Shown piece after piece: positions 29,859 through 38,096 of a stretch of DNA of 64,000 nt. Origin of the DNA: Rhodocyclales bacterium (GTDB taxonomy: Bacteria; Pseudomonadota; Gammaproteobacteria; Burkholderiales; Rhodocyclaceae); assembly GCA_003105015.1 (NCBI GenBank), contig PQAF01000010.1, positions 62,001 through 126,000 on the forward strand. Reading direction: 5' to 3'. The translations under genes and the position numbers were made by a program. The notes beneath the pieces are model-generated. The model saw nothing but the letters and a program-made list of their open reading frames with translations. It did no database searches and was not told the DNA's origin. The stretch's first letter is position 1; every line of letters starts with the position of its first letter.

Positions 29859-31844
29859 ATGGTTTCGACACTCAACCCGCCGCAACGGGAGGCGGTGAAA
29901 TATCTCGACGGCCCGCTGCTGGTGCTGGCCGGCGCCGGCTCCGGCAAGACCCGCGTCATCACGCAAAAGATCGCCCACCTGATCCAGCAGCGCGGCTACA
30001 AGCCCGAGCACATCGCCGCCATCACCTTCACCAACAAGGCGGCGAAGGAGATGCGCGAGCGGGCCAGGCAATTGCTGCCGGGGCAATCGCTCGAATCGCT
30101 CAACGTCTCCACCTTCCACGCCCTCGGCGCGCGCATCCTGCGGCAGGAGGCGAAGACCCTCGCGCTCAAGCCGCGCTTTTCCATCTTCGACGCCGCCGAC
30201 AGCGGCGCCGTGCTCGCCGAACTGGCGAAGGAGGCCGACAAGGCGCGCCTCAAGGTCCTGCAATGGCGCATATCCGGCTGGAAGAATGCGCTCGTCGAGC
30301 CGAACGAGGCGCTGTCGCTGGCCGAGGACGAACTCGGACTCGCCGCCGCGCGACTCTACGCCGACTACGAGCAGGCCCTGCGCGCCTACCAGGCGGTGGA
30401 CTTCGACGACCTCATCCGCCTGCCGGTGCGGCTGTTCGAATCCGAGGCCGACGTGCTGCTGCGCTGGCAGGGCAAGCTGCAGTATCTGCTGGTCGACGAG
30501 TACCAGGACACCAACCGCAGCCAGTATCGGCTGATGCGCCTCATCGCCGGCGCGCGCGCCGCCTTCACCGCGGTGGGCGACGACGACCAGGCCATCTACG
30601 CCTGGCGCGGCGCCGACGTCGAGAACCTGCGCATCCTGCAGGCCGACTTTCCGCAACTGAAAGTCATCAAGCTGGAGCAGAACTACCGCTCGACGACGCG
30701 CATCCTGAAGGCCGCCAACGCCCTCATCGGTAACAACGAGAAGCTGTTCGACAAGCGCCTGTGGTCGGAGCACGGCCACGGCGACGCCATCCAGGTCAGC
30801 GTCGCCCGCGACAACGAGCAGGAGGCCGAGCAGGTGGTCATGAAGCTGATGGCGCACCGCTTCGAGCACCGCGGCAAGTGGGGCGACTACGCCATTCTCT
30901 ACCGCGGCAACCACCAGGCGCGCGTCTTCGAGCAGCAGCTGCGCAACCAGAAGATTCCCTACGCCATTTCCGGCGGCCAGTCCTTTTTCGACAAGGCCGA
31001 GATCAAGGACCTCGTCGCCTGGCTGCGCCTGATCGCCAACAGCGACGACGACCCGGCCTTCATCCGCGCCGCCACCATGCCGCGGCGCGGCATCGGCGCC
31101 ACCACGCTGGAGGGGCTGGGGCGGCTGGCCGGCGTGCGCCACGCCTCGCTCTTCGCCGCCGCCTTCGACGACGCGGCGGCGGGTTATCTCAATCCCAAGC
31201 AGTTGCAGGCCGTGCGCGAGTTCGGCGACCTGGTGAACAAGATCGAATGGCGCGCCCAGCGCGAGCCGGCGCGCCAGGTGCTGGAGGATTTCCTGCGCGC
31301 CATCGGCTACGAGGCCTGGCTGTTCGACAGCTGCGACCCGCGCGAGGCCGAGACCAAGTGGGCCAACGTGCGCGACTTCGTCGACTGGCTGTCGCGCAAG
31401 GGCGAAGAGGAAAACAAGACCCTGCTCGAGCTGACGCAGACCGTGGCGCTGATCTCCATGCTGGACAAGGCCGAGGACGGCGGCGACCAGGTGCAGCTCG
31501 CCACCCTGCACGCCGCCAAGGGCCTGGAGTTCAAGCACGTCTTCCTGGTCGGCGTCGAGGAAGGCATCCTGCCGCACCGCGAGTCGATCGATGCCGGCAC
31601 GGTGGAGGAGGAGCGCCGCCTGATGTACGTCGGCATCACGCGCGCCGAGCGCAGCCTGACCGTTTCATACTGCGAGCGGCGCAAGACCGGCAAGGACTGG
31701 CGCGCGTGCGAACCCTCGCGCTTCATCGCCGAGATGGGCGACGACCTGAAGCTGACCGGCGGCAAGGCCGCCGAGCCGGCCGACCGCGCTTCCGGCGCCG
31801 CGCGCCTGGCGCAGATGCGCGCCCTGCTGGCCGGCGCCAAATAA
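29859..31844 (+). CDS. rep: ATP-dependent DNA helicase Rep
   Basis: UvrD/Rep superfamily I 3'-5' helicase, 661 residues, typical of Rep. Walker A is LAGAGSGKTRVITQK, the DEYQDTNRSQY motif carries Walker B, and GDDDQAIYAWRGAD (motif III), LEQNYRST (IV) and LMYVGITRAERSL (VI) are present. It supports replication through protein roadblocks. A strong terminator follows. Confidence 0.95.
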   Translation: MVSTLNPPQREAVKYLDGPLLVLAGAGSGKTRVITQKIAHLIQQRGYKPEHIAAITFTNKAAKEMRERARQLLPGQSLESLNVSTFHALGARILRQEAKTLALKPRFSIFDAADSGAVLAELAKEADKARLKVLQWRISGWKNALVEPNEALSLAEDELGLAAARLYADYEQALRAYQAVDFDDLIRLPVRLFESEADVLLRWQGKLQYLLVDEYQDTNRSQYRLMRLIAGARAAFTAVGDDDQAIYAWRGADVENLRILQADFPQLKVIKLEQNYRSTTRILKAANALIGNNEKLFDKRLWSEHGHGDAIQVSVARDNEQEAEQVVMKLMAHRFEHRGKWGDYAILYRGNHQARVFEQQLRNQKIPYAISGGQSFFDKAEIKDLVAWLRLIANSDDDPAFIRAATMPRRGIGATTLEGLGRLAGVRHASLFAAAFDDAAAGYLNPKQLQAVREFGDLVNKIEWRAQREPARQVLEDFLRAIGYEAWLFDSCDPREAETKWANVRDFVDWLSRKGEEENKTLLELTQTVALISMLDKAEDGGDQVQLATLHAAKGLEFKHVFLVGVEEGILPHRESIDAGTVEEERRLMYVGITRAERSLTVSYCERRKTGKDWRACEPSRFIAEMGDDLKLTGGKAAEPADRASGAARLAQMRALLAGAK

Positions 31845-31846
31845 GA

Positions 31847-31870
31847 AAGGGGCGGGTCGCCCCGCCCCTT
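31847..31870. terminator. Bidirectional hairpin between rep and cytochrome c gene
   Basis: AAGGGGCGGG (31847-31856), loop TCGC, CCCGCCCCTT (31861-31870): a perfect ten-base stem between convergent genes. Short A/T runs flank the stem, so it can terminate both transcripts. Confidence 0.85.
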
Positions 31871-31888
31871 CGTTCCGAAGCGCTACCC

Positions 31889-32713
31889 TTACTTCGCCGC
31901 GGCCGTCATGTATTCGACGGCGGCGCGGATGTCCGCGTCGGGAATCGAGGCGTTGCCGCCCTTCGGCGGCATGGCGCCCTTGCCCTTGATCACGCTGGCG
32001 GTGAGGGCATCGAGGCCGGTCGCGAGGCGCGGCGCCCAGGCGCCCTTGTCGCCGAACTTCGGCGCACCGGCGACGCCGGAAGCGTGGCAGGCGACGCAGG
32101 CGCTGTCATAGACCTTCTTGCCGTTGCCGGCGGCAGGGGCTGCAGCCGCGGGCGCTGGCGCCGGCGCAGGAGCCGCAGCGGCCGGGGCAGGAGCGGGCTC
32201 TGCCGGCGCTGCCGCGGCTTCAGCCTTCGGCGCGGCCGGTTCCTTGAAACTGGCGCCGGATTTGTTCGCCAGCCAGGCGACGACGCGGGTGAAGTCGGCA
32301 TCGGAAATATCCGCGCCACCCTTCGGCGGCATGGCACCCTTGCCTTGGATGCCGGAGGCGGCCAGCTTCTCCAGGCCGACACCGATGCGCGGCGCCCAGG
32401 CGGCCTTGTCGCCGGTCTTCGGTGCGCCGGCAACGCCGGCGTCGTGGCAGGCCGCGCAGGTGGTCTTGTAGATTTCTTCGCTGCCCTTGGCGGCTTTCGC
32501 GCCGCCGCTGGCGCTGCCGGCAAGGGAAACCTGCGCCATCGGCTGGATGCGCCGCATTGCCGCTTCCTCGCCAAGGTCGGCGGCGGGCTTGCCGCCGATC
32601 AGTTTGGCGACGAAGTAACCGCCGATCGGGAGAGCCAGGGCCGCAACCAGGGCAACGGCGATCAGGGCCGGCGAGGCGCAAAGCCCGCCGCACTGCTCAT
32701 TCTGTTCGGCCAT
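31889..32713 (-). CDS. Membrane-anchored diheme cytochrome c (c5-like domains)
   Basis: A 274-residue protein with one N-terminal membrane segment (ALIAVALVAALALPIGGYF) and two homologous c-type heme domains joined by an Ala/Pro-rich linker (about residues 160-198). Heme sites are CAACH and CVACH; each domain ends with a KGAMPPKGG methionine-ligand segment. The domains resemble cytochrome c5 (DGVAGAPK and SGVAGAPK after each CXXCH). ATG 32713 is preferred over TTG 32728 because the GAGGAAA site lies between them. Likely a periplasmic electron carrier. Confidence 0.9.
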   Translation of the reverse strand: MAEQNEQCGGLCASPALIAVALVAALALPIGGYFVAKLIGGKPAADLGEEAAMRRIQPMAQVSLAGSASGGAKAAKGSEEIYKTTCAACHDAGVAGAPKTGDKAAWAPRIGVGLEKLAASGIQGKGAMPPKGGADISDADFTRVVAWLANKSGASFKEPAAPKAEAAAAPAEPAPAPAAAAPAPAPAPAAAAPAAGNGKKVYDSACVACHASGVAGAPKFGDKGAWAPRLATGLDALTASVIKGKGAMPPKGGNASIPDADIRAAVEYMTAAAK

Positions 32714-32763
32714 GTCGGATTTCCTCAACTTGCTGTTAAAGCGGGAATTATAACGGTTCGGAA

Positions 32764-32792
32764 TGGACGCTGAAGGGGAAAACCGCTATCCT
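32764..32792 (+). promoter_or_regulatory. Promoter for the tRNA-Arg locus
   Basis: TGGACG (32764-32769) and TATCCT (32787-32792) with a 17-base spacer, placing transcription start close to 32799, four bases before the first tRNA-like sequence. It fits a sigma-70 tRNA promoter but is not a perfect match. Confidence 0.5.
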
Positions 32793-32802
32793 GTGCAGCC
32801 TC

Positions 32803-32843
32803 GCGCCCGTAGCTCAGCTGGATAGAGTACTGCCCTCCGAAGG
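32803..32843 (+). pseudogene. 5' half-copy of tRNA-Arg(CCG)
   Basis: These 41 bases are identical to the first 41 bases of the intact tRNA-Arg at 32911, from the acceptor 5' strand through the anticodon loop. After that the sequence diverges, so no cloverleaf can form. The copy sits right behind the putative tRNA promoter; the intact tRNA lies 108 bases downstream. Confidence 0.85.
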
Positions 32844-32844
32844 T

Positions 32845-32881
32845 AGTCGTCATTCGAGCGCGAAGGAGTAAAATGACGACT
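32845..32881. repeat. Inverted repeat between half and full tRNA-Arg
   Basis: AGTCGTCATT (32845-32854) and AATGACGACT (32872-32881) form a perfect ten-base inverted repeat with a 17-base loop, inside the 67-base spacer between the half tRNA and the intact tRNA. A run of seven T follows at about 32897. It may be an end of a lost element or an RNA-processing or terminator hairpin. Confidence 0.6.
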
Positions 32882-32910
32882 GCTCTTGCTGCTTAGTTTT
32901 TTTACCCAAC

Positions 32911-32987
32911 GCGCCCGTAGCTCAGCTGGATAGAGTACTGCCCTCCGAAGGCAGGGGTCGGACGTTCGAATCGTCTCGGGCGCGCCA
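32911..32987 (+). tRNA. tRNA-Arg (anticodon CCG)
   Basis: A complete 77-base cloverleaf with encoded CCA. Acceptor GCGCCCG pairs with CGGGCGC. The anticodon stem CTGCC/GGCAG has loop CTCCGAA, giving anticodon CCG. The T arm has TTCGAAT. It marks the left boundary of the accessory island. Confidence 0.95.
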
Positions 32988-33462
32988 ATTACTTCTTCCC
33001 AAAGCCAATTTCCTTTTTTCCTGCCAGCAGCATGTGACTATCCAGTCTAATGTCATGGCGAGGCAATAGTCATCCGAAAATCCTGATCGCGTGACTGGGT
33101 CACAAAGGGAAATAGTCGGCAAATTTTCTGAAAATTTCGCTGTGACCAAACTGTGACCATGGCGTGACTAGGCTGTGACCACGCCTAAAACGGGATTCCT
33201 TCTGATAGGGAGCGAACGACTACTGCCATCCGTGACTGGATCAGCCGACCCTCTGCTACCTATCATGCCATCAAAGGTTCAAAGGCAGGTAGCAAAGTAC
33301 AGCAGTCACTCGGGCAGCCAGGCCACTGTGAGCTCGTCGGCCTTTACGGACGTTCAAGCAGATATCATCGAACAACTGGTGTCACGCAGATTGCAGAAGT
33401 TGACACCCATAACCTGAGAACCCCGCAATAAATAGTACATAAAAGGAATATAATTCTTTTTA
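32988..33462. other. Intergenic region after tRNA-Arg with GTGAC iterons
   Basis: No convincing gene is present; a short + frame at 33175-33417 has no recognisable product. The stretch carries seven GTGAC motifs, four of them at exact 11-base spacing, and is AT-richer than the core genome. It looks like integration- or replication-related control DNA at the island edge. Confidence 0.5.
33142..33181 (+). repeat. Four GTGAC(C/T)A iterons with 11-bp period
   Basis: GTGAC begins at 33142, 33153, 33164 and 33175, each exactly 11 bases apart (about one helical turn), with C/T-A following. Further GTGAC copies lie at 33034, 33091 and 33232. The outer pairs 33034/33091 and 33175/33232 are both 57 bases apart. 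Such same-face arrays usually bind a cooperative DNA-binding protein, for example integrase arm sites or an operator. Confidence 0.75.
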
Positions 33463-33491
33463 TTGACAATGCGTTTTCTTGGTCGTACTAT
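33463..33491 (+). promoter_or_regulatory. Sigma-70 promoter of the defense operon
   Basis: TTGACA (33463-33468) and TACTAT (33486-33491) are separated by exactly 17 bases, in an AT-rich stretch. Transcription would start near 33498, 24 bases before the ATG of the first island gene. This is the strongest promoter match I found in the window. Confidence 0.8.
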
Positions 33492-33521
33492 TCGCCCATA
33501 ATCTGCTTTATGGAGGCGACT

Positions 33522-33836
33522 ATGTACGCGACGACAAATGCAAATTTCCAATCGAACCTGCGTAGAAAACAGGAGCTGCATGCGAGCAAGCACGCTAGCA
33601 AGCGCAAACAACAACGGGCGATCTTGCCGGAGGCTGTTGAGCTGATCGTCTTTTTCGGGGAGCGTTCCCATGATGGCCGTAACGGCATTCGTTGCCTGAT
33701 GACGGATAAGGCTGTCGCAAAGCTGGAGCGAGCCGTGGGGCACACGCAGCGCACCGACAACCTCCGCGGATGTTATGTCGTGTTGAGCGCTGAGGACGAA
33801 TGCACTGTAATCACCGTGGGGCATCGCTATGTCTAA
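33522..33836 (+). CDS. DUF4258-like small protein
   Basis: A 104-residue protein starting at ATG 33522, five bases after GGAGG (33512-33516). The core HASKHASKRKQQRAILPEAV with VFFGERSHDGRNGIRCLMT, then a terminal CTVITVGHRYV beta strand, resembles DUF4258 proteins (a small fold often found in toxin-like or mobile-element contexts). It overlaps the next gene by eight bases, so the two are coupled. Function unknown; a toxin or modulator is a guess. Confidence 0.6.
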   Translation: MYATTNANFQSNLRRKQELHASKHASKRKQQRAILPEAVELIVFFGERSHDGRNGIRCLMTDKAVAKLERAVGHTQRTDNLRGCYVVLSAEDECTVITVGHRYV

Positions 33837-35673
33837 GACCGCAATCCCTCGGGGTAATCACGTATTCGTCACAATTCCAGGGCAGGCGCCTGAGTTTGCT
33901 GCCCTTCAGCAGATGCTCAACGATGTTCTTGCCGCATCTTCCATGAGTAGAAGTGATGCTCTGACGTACGCATTGGCATGGTTAGCGGCTGGGAAGCTGT
34001 TGTCAGCAGGAGCGATTGCGGGCTACCGGGAGTATTCCGATCTGCTCCAGCGCGATTGTTGGGAAGCGGCAGAGCGTTCGGGTTTGCCAAGCGAAGTTAC
34101 CGCCTTGATATGGTCTTCGGATGGAAACGGGCGTGTTCAAGACTGGGTAAACGTAAAACTCCTGGGGCTATTGGCCGACTTTACGGACCAGTTCGATCCT
34201 CAAGAACTTGAATTCGCAGATGCAGTGGCCGAGATCATTGGTCCAGAAGCTAGTGGGTACAACAGCGGAATGTGCGATGCCATCATCAGCTTACTGCAAG
34301 CGCCCCCCGGAAGCGTAGTGTGGATTCCGTTCGACGGGACCGGACAGCTAACCATCAGAGCATTGAGGCAGGGGCTGAAAGTTGTTCTGGATGGCCCCAG
34401 CCAGAATCGCTGGTCCGTGCTGACTATAAAGTTACTGGCCGTTATTGCGGGTAAGGTCGTGGAACTTTCAACCGATGCAGGGATACGGTCGGGTGACACC
34501 CAAGATGTCGACAGATCGTTCGACTACCTGATCGCATGCCCACCGATAGGGCTGAAGTTGCAGCCAGGGGCAGGATGGCGTAGGTGGGAAGGAAGTGAGC
34601 TGGGCTTGACCGGATCAGAGGCAATCTACAAACGGATGGCAGGTCAGAATTATGTCCAACTCGATCGTGCTGAGCCGTGGGCCATGGCCGCGCTTTGGCC
34701 ACGCGTTAAGTTCAGGGCGGTTTTCATGACAGGGCTAAACCTGCTTTTCGCGAAGGGACAAGAGCAGCGCTTACGTGAATTCCTCGTTCTCGGGTTGCAG
34801 CAACCATCGGTGGTTGCTACGTTGCCACCGAAGCTGCTGCATCATGCAGGAATCCCGATTGCACTTACGGTTTTTGATCGCACACGCACGGCGAGGTCCG
34901 TACGCTTGGTGGATTCGAGTTCGATGACTATCGAGTCGAAGTCGACGATGCGTTTCAGCCGCCAACTGGATTCAACGGAGTTGGTTCGCACGATTCAAAG
35001 CCAAGAAGACGTCGTTAGCGTGGCAAAAACCGTGTCGTTGGACGAAGTTGCTGCACAAGAATGCAACCTGATGCCCGTTCGTTATCTCAAGGCGCTTGCG
35101 GCAGGTGATCTTGACCGAGTTGCATTGGGCGATCTTGTCGAGGTGGTCATACGCGCCCCGGTGGTATCGAAGGATGCAACGGCTATCGAAGTTCAGGAGG
35201 TAGGAATCGCCGACCTGGACCGGTGGCGCGAACTTCATGGACCGTTTGTAAAGAGCACGACGGTGCAAGCGAAAAAACTCCCCGAATGCAGCTTGCAGCC
35301 TGGGGACATCATCGTCTCAATAAAAGGAACGATCGGGAAAATCGGCCTGATTGGGGTTGGCGCGACCCAAAGTGACTCAGTTGTTTGTGGACAGAGCGTC
35401 GTCGCTATCCGTCCGAAGCATAGCGGAATTGGAACTGTCGCCCTGTATCTGTACTTGAGGTCAGAGGACTTCAGGGGGCAATTGGACGCCTTTCGCGTCG
35501 GTGCCGCTGTTGCGCACGTAACGCCCGCGACATTGCTACAGGAAGTAAAAGTGCCGAGGCAGTCATTACTTAGCCAAACAACGGCTCGGGAACGGTATGC
35601 CGAACTCTGCGCCCTGGAGCATGACGCAGAAATGGCTTATCAACGTATCGAAGAAATCCGCCGCAGTCTGTGA
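33829..35673 (+). CDS. Degenerate N6-adenine methylase fused to type I S-like target recognition domain
   Basis: A 614-residue protein. Residues about 130-370 look like a HsdM-type methylase with a changed SAM loop (IPFDGTGQLTIRAL instead of D-x-x-CGTGG) and a changed catalytic motif IV (DYLIACPPIGLKL instead of NPPY/F). That predicts loss of catalysis. Residues about 425-600 look like a type I specificity (HsdS) target recognition domain: RVALGDLVEVVIRAP, LQPGDIIVSIKGTIGKIGLI, AVAHVTPATLLQEVKVP. It precedes an apparently intact hsdM by 47 bases. GC content is visibly lower than in hsdMSR. Its role is unknown; a DNA-binding regulator or decoy methylase is possible. Confidence 0.7.
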   Translation: MSKTAIPRGNHVFVTIPGQAPEFAALQQMLNDVLAASSMSRSDALTYALAWLAAGKLLSAGAIAGYREYSDLLQRDCWEAAERSGLPSEVTALIWSSDGNGRVQDWVNVKLLGLLADFTDQFDPQELEFADAVAEIIGPEASGYNSGMCDAIISLLQAPPGSVVWIPFDGTGQLTIRALRQGLKVVLDGPSQNRWSVLTIKLLAVIAGKVVELSTDAGIRSGDTQDVDRSFDYLIACPPIGLKLQPGAGWRRWEGSELGLTGSEAIYKRMAGQNYVQLDRAEPWAMAALWPRVKFRAVFMTGLNLLFAKGQEQRLREFLVLGLQQPSVVATLPPKLLHHAGIPIALTVFDRTRTARSVRLVDSSSMTIESKSTMRFSRQLDSTELVRTIQSQEDVVSVAKTVSLDEVAAQECNLMPVRYLKALAAGDLDRVALGDLVEVVIRAPVVSKDATAIEVQEVGIADLDRWRELHGPFVKSTTVQAKKLPECSLQPGDIIVSIKGTIGKIGLIGVGATQSDSVVCGQSVVAIRPKHSGIGTVALYLYLRSEDFRGQLDAFRVGAAVAHVTPATLLQEVKVPRQSLLSQTTARERYAELCALEHDAEMAYQRIEEIRRSL

Positions 35674-35720
35674 CACCGGTAGCCACATCAATACATAATG
35701 CATAAAAAGGAACGAGTTAC

Positions 35721-38096
35721 GTGGATCAATCTCAACTGAAGTGGATTGCCGATTTCATCTGGAATATCGCAGATGATCGGTTGCGTGATGTCTATGTCCG
35801 GGGCAAGTACCGTGATGTGATTCTCCCCTTCACCGTATTGCGACGTTTGGACGCTGTGCTGGAGTCGACCAAGCAGGCGGTGCTGGAGCGCAAGAAGTTC
35901 CTCGACACGCACAACGTGGCCGAGCAGGACGGCGCATTGCGGATGGCATCCGGGCAGGCGTTCTACAACACCTCGGAATTCACCCTCGCCACGCTCACCG
36001 CCAGTGGACAGGGGCAGCGCCTACGCGACAACTTCGTTGATTACCTGGACGGTTTCTCGCCGAACGTTCAGGACATCCTGGCGAAATTCAAGTTTCGCGA
36101 CCAGATTCAGACGATGGTCGAGGCTGACATCCTCGGTCACCTGATCAATGACTTTCTCGACCCCGAGGTCAATCTCTCCCCGATGCCGGTTAAAGATGCG
36201 GATGGCCGGATCAAGCTGCCCGCGCTCGACAACCACGGCATGGGCACGGTGTTCGAGGAGCTGATCCGCCGCTTCAACGAAGAGAACAACGAAGAGGCTG
36301 GAGAACACTTCACCCCGCGTGACGTGGTCAAGCTGATGGCCAAGTTGCTGTTCCTGCCAGTGGCCGACCAAATCCAGTCTGGCACCTACCTGCTGTACGA
36401 CGGCAGTTGCGGCACGGGTGGCATGCTGACAGTGGCCGAAGATGCCCTGCACGAGCTGGCCGCGAGCCACGACAAGGAAGTGTCGATCCACCTGTTCGGG
36501 CAGGAGATCAACCCCGAAACCTACGCCATCTGCAAGGCCGACCTGTTGCTCAAGGGTGAAGGCGACGAGGCCGAGAACATCGTCGGCGGTGCCGACAAGT
36601 CCACGCTGTCGGCAGATCAGTTCCGGTCGCGTGAGTTCGACTTCATGATCTCCAATCCGCCGTACGGCAAGAGTTGGAAGACCGACCTCGACCGGATGGG
36701 CGGCAAGAAGGAATTCAGCGACCCGCGCTTCATCGTCAATCACGGCGGCGATGCCGAGTTCAAACTCATCACCCGCTCCAGCGACGGGCAGCTGATGTTC
36801 CTGGTGAACAAGCTGCAGAAGATGAAGCACAACACGCCGCTGGGCAGTCGCATCGCGCTGGTGCATAACGGCTCAGCGTTGTTCACCGGCGATGCAGGCC
36901 AGGGTGAGAGCAACATCCGCCGCTGGGTGCTAGAAAACGACTGGCTCGAAGCCATCATCGCCCTGCCGCTCAACATCTTCTACAACACCGGCATCGCCAC
37001 CTACATCTGGGTGCTGGCCAACAAGAAGCCTGCGCACCGGCGCGGCAAGGTACAGCTCATCGACGCCTCGCAATGGTTCCTGCCGATGAGGCGCAACCTT
37101 GGCAAGAAGAACTGCGAACTGGCCGACGCGGACATTGACCGCATCCTGAAGCATTACCTCGACCAGCCGCCCGCCGATGCGGAAGCCGCCAAGGCCGTGC
37201 CCGAATGCAAGTGGTTCGACAACGCCGACTTCGGCTACTGGAAGATCACGGTCGAACGCCCGCTGCGCCTCAAGAGCCAGCTCAAGCGCAGCGCCATCGA
37301 AAGCCTGCGCTTTGCCACAGGCGATGAGGCACTGCGCAGCAAGATCTACACCAAGCACGGCGATAAGCTGTACACGGAATTCGCCAAGCTCAAACCCGAG
37401 ATAGAAGCGTGGTTGAAGGGTGACGATGGCGACGAGGATACCGATGACGAGTCCGACGACGAAGACGCCAAGACCACCAAGAAGGCCGTTCCGGAAAAGC
37501 GGCGCAAGAAGCTGCTCGACCCTTCGACGTGGCTGCGCGACAAGACCCTGATGGAGCTGGCCAAGCTGGCGCAGCAGGAACTTGGCGAAGGGGTTTTCGA
37601 CGACCACAACGAGTTCCGTGCGCGCTTCGAGGCCGTGATGAAGGCCCACAGCAAAAAGCTGGGTGCGCCCGAGAAGAAGGCCATCTACAAGGTGGTCAGC
37701 TGGCGCGACGAAACGGCACCGCCCGTTATCGCCAAGCGCAGCAAGCTCAAGGCAGCAGACCATTTCGAGCCCGGCTACGACGGTGCCTACCTGGAAACCG
37801 TCGGCAAGGATCGCTTCATGGTCGAGTACGAGGCCGATACCGACCTGCGCGACACCGAGCAGGTACCGCTCAAGGAGCCCGGCGGCATCGAAGCCTTCTT
37901 CGCCCGCGAGGTGTTGCCCCACGCGCCGGATGCCTGGATTGCGATGGACGCCACCAAGATCGGCTACGAAATCTCGTTCGCACGCTACTTCTACAAGCCG
38001 ACCCCGCTGCGCACTCTGGAGCAGATTCGCTCCGACATTCTCAAGCTGGAAGCGCAAACCGACGGGCTGCTACACAAGATCGTGGGTGCGGCGTGA
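35721..38096 (+). CDS. hsdM: Type I restriction-modification methylase subunit
   Basis: N6-adenine methyltransferase subunit, 791 residues, longer than most HsdM (about 500). The N-terminal helical domain (IADFIWNIADDRLRDVYVRG) is followed by SAM motif LYDGSCGTGGMLTVAEDAL and catalytic FDFMISNPPYGKSWK, both intact. The C-terminal part carries an acidic linker (residues about 569-583, mostly Asp/Glu) followed by a basic patch and a helical end DILKLEAQTDGLLHKIVGAA. GTG start with AAGGA upstream. Overlaps hsdS (TGATG). Confidence 0.93.
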   Translation: MDQSQLKWIADFIWNIADDRLRDVYVRGKYRDVILPFTVLRRLDAVLESTKQAVLERKKFLDTHNVAEQDGALRMASGQAFYNTSEFTLATLTASGQGQRLRDNFVDYLDGFSPNVQDILAKFKFRDQIQTMVEADILGHLINDFLDPEVNLSPMPVKDADGRIKLPALDNHGMGTVFEELIRRFNEENNEEAGEHFTPRDVVKLMAKLLFLPVADQIQSGTYLLYDGSCGTGGMLTVAEDALHELAASHDKEVSIHLFGQEINPETYAICKADLLLKGEGDEAENIVGGADKSTLSADQFRSREFDFMISNPPYGKSWKTDLDRMGGKKEFSDPRFIVNHGGDAEFKLITRSSDGQLMFLVNKLQKMKHNTPLGSRIALVHNGSALFTGDAGQGESNIRRWVLENDWLEAIIALPLNIFYNTGIATYIWVLANKKPAHRRGKVQLIDASQWFLPMRRNLGKKNCELADADIDRILKHYLDQPPADAEAAKAVPECKWFDNADFGYWKITVERPLRLKSQLKRSAIESLRFATGDEALRSKIYTKHGDKLYTEFAKLKPEIEAWLKGDDGDEDTDDESDDEDAKTTKKAVPEKRRKKLLDPSTWLRDKTLMELAKLAQQELGEGVFDDHNEFRARFEAVMKAHSKKLGAPEKKAIYKVVSWRDETAPPVIAKRSKLKAADHFEPGYDGAYLETVGKDRFMVEYEADTDLRDTEQVPLKEPGGIEAFFAREVLPHAPDAWIAMDATKIGYEISFARYFYKPTPLRTLEQIRSDILKLEAQTDGLLHKIVGAA

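Noticed and set aside
33142..33181. GTGAC repeats as a CRISPR array
   Set aside because: Repeats are five to seven bases with four- to six-base gaps; there are no spacers of CRISPR length and no cas genes.
33175..33417. 80-residue + frame after the GTGAC iterons
   Set aside because: No recognisable domain, starts inside the last iteron, lacks a ribosome binding site and has Ser-rich, non-biased codons.
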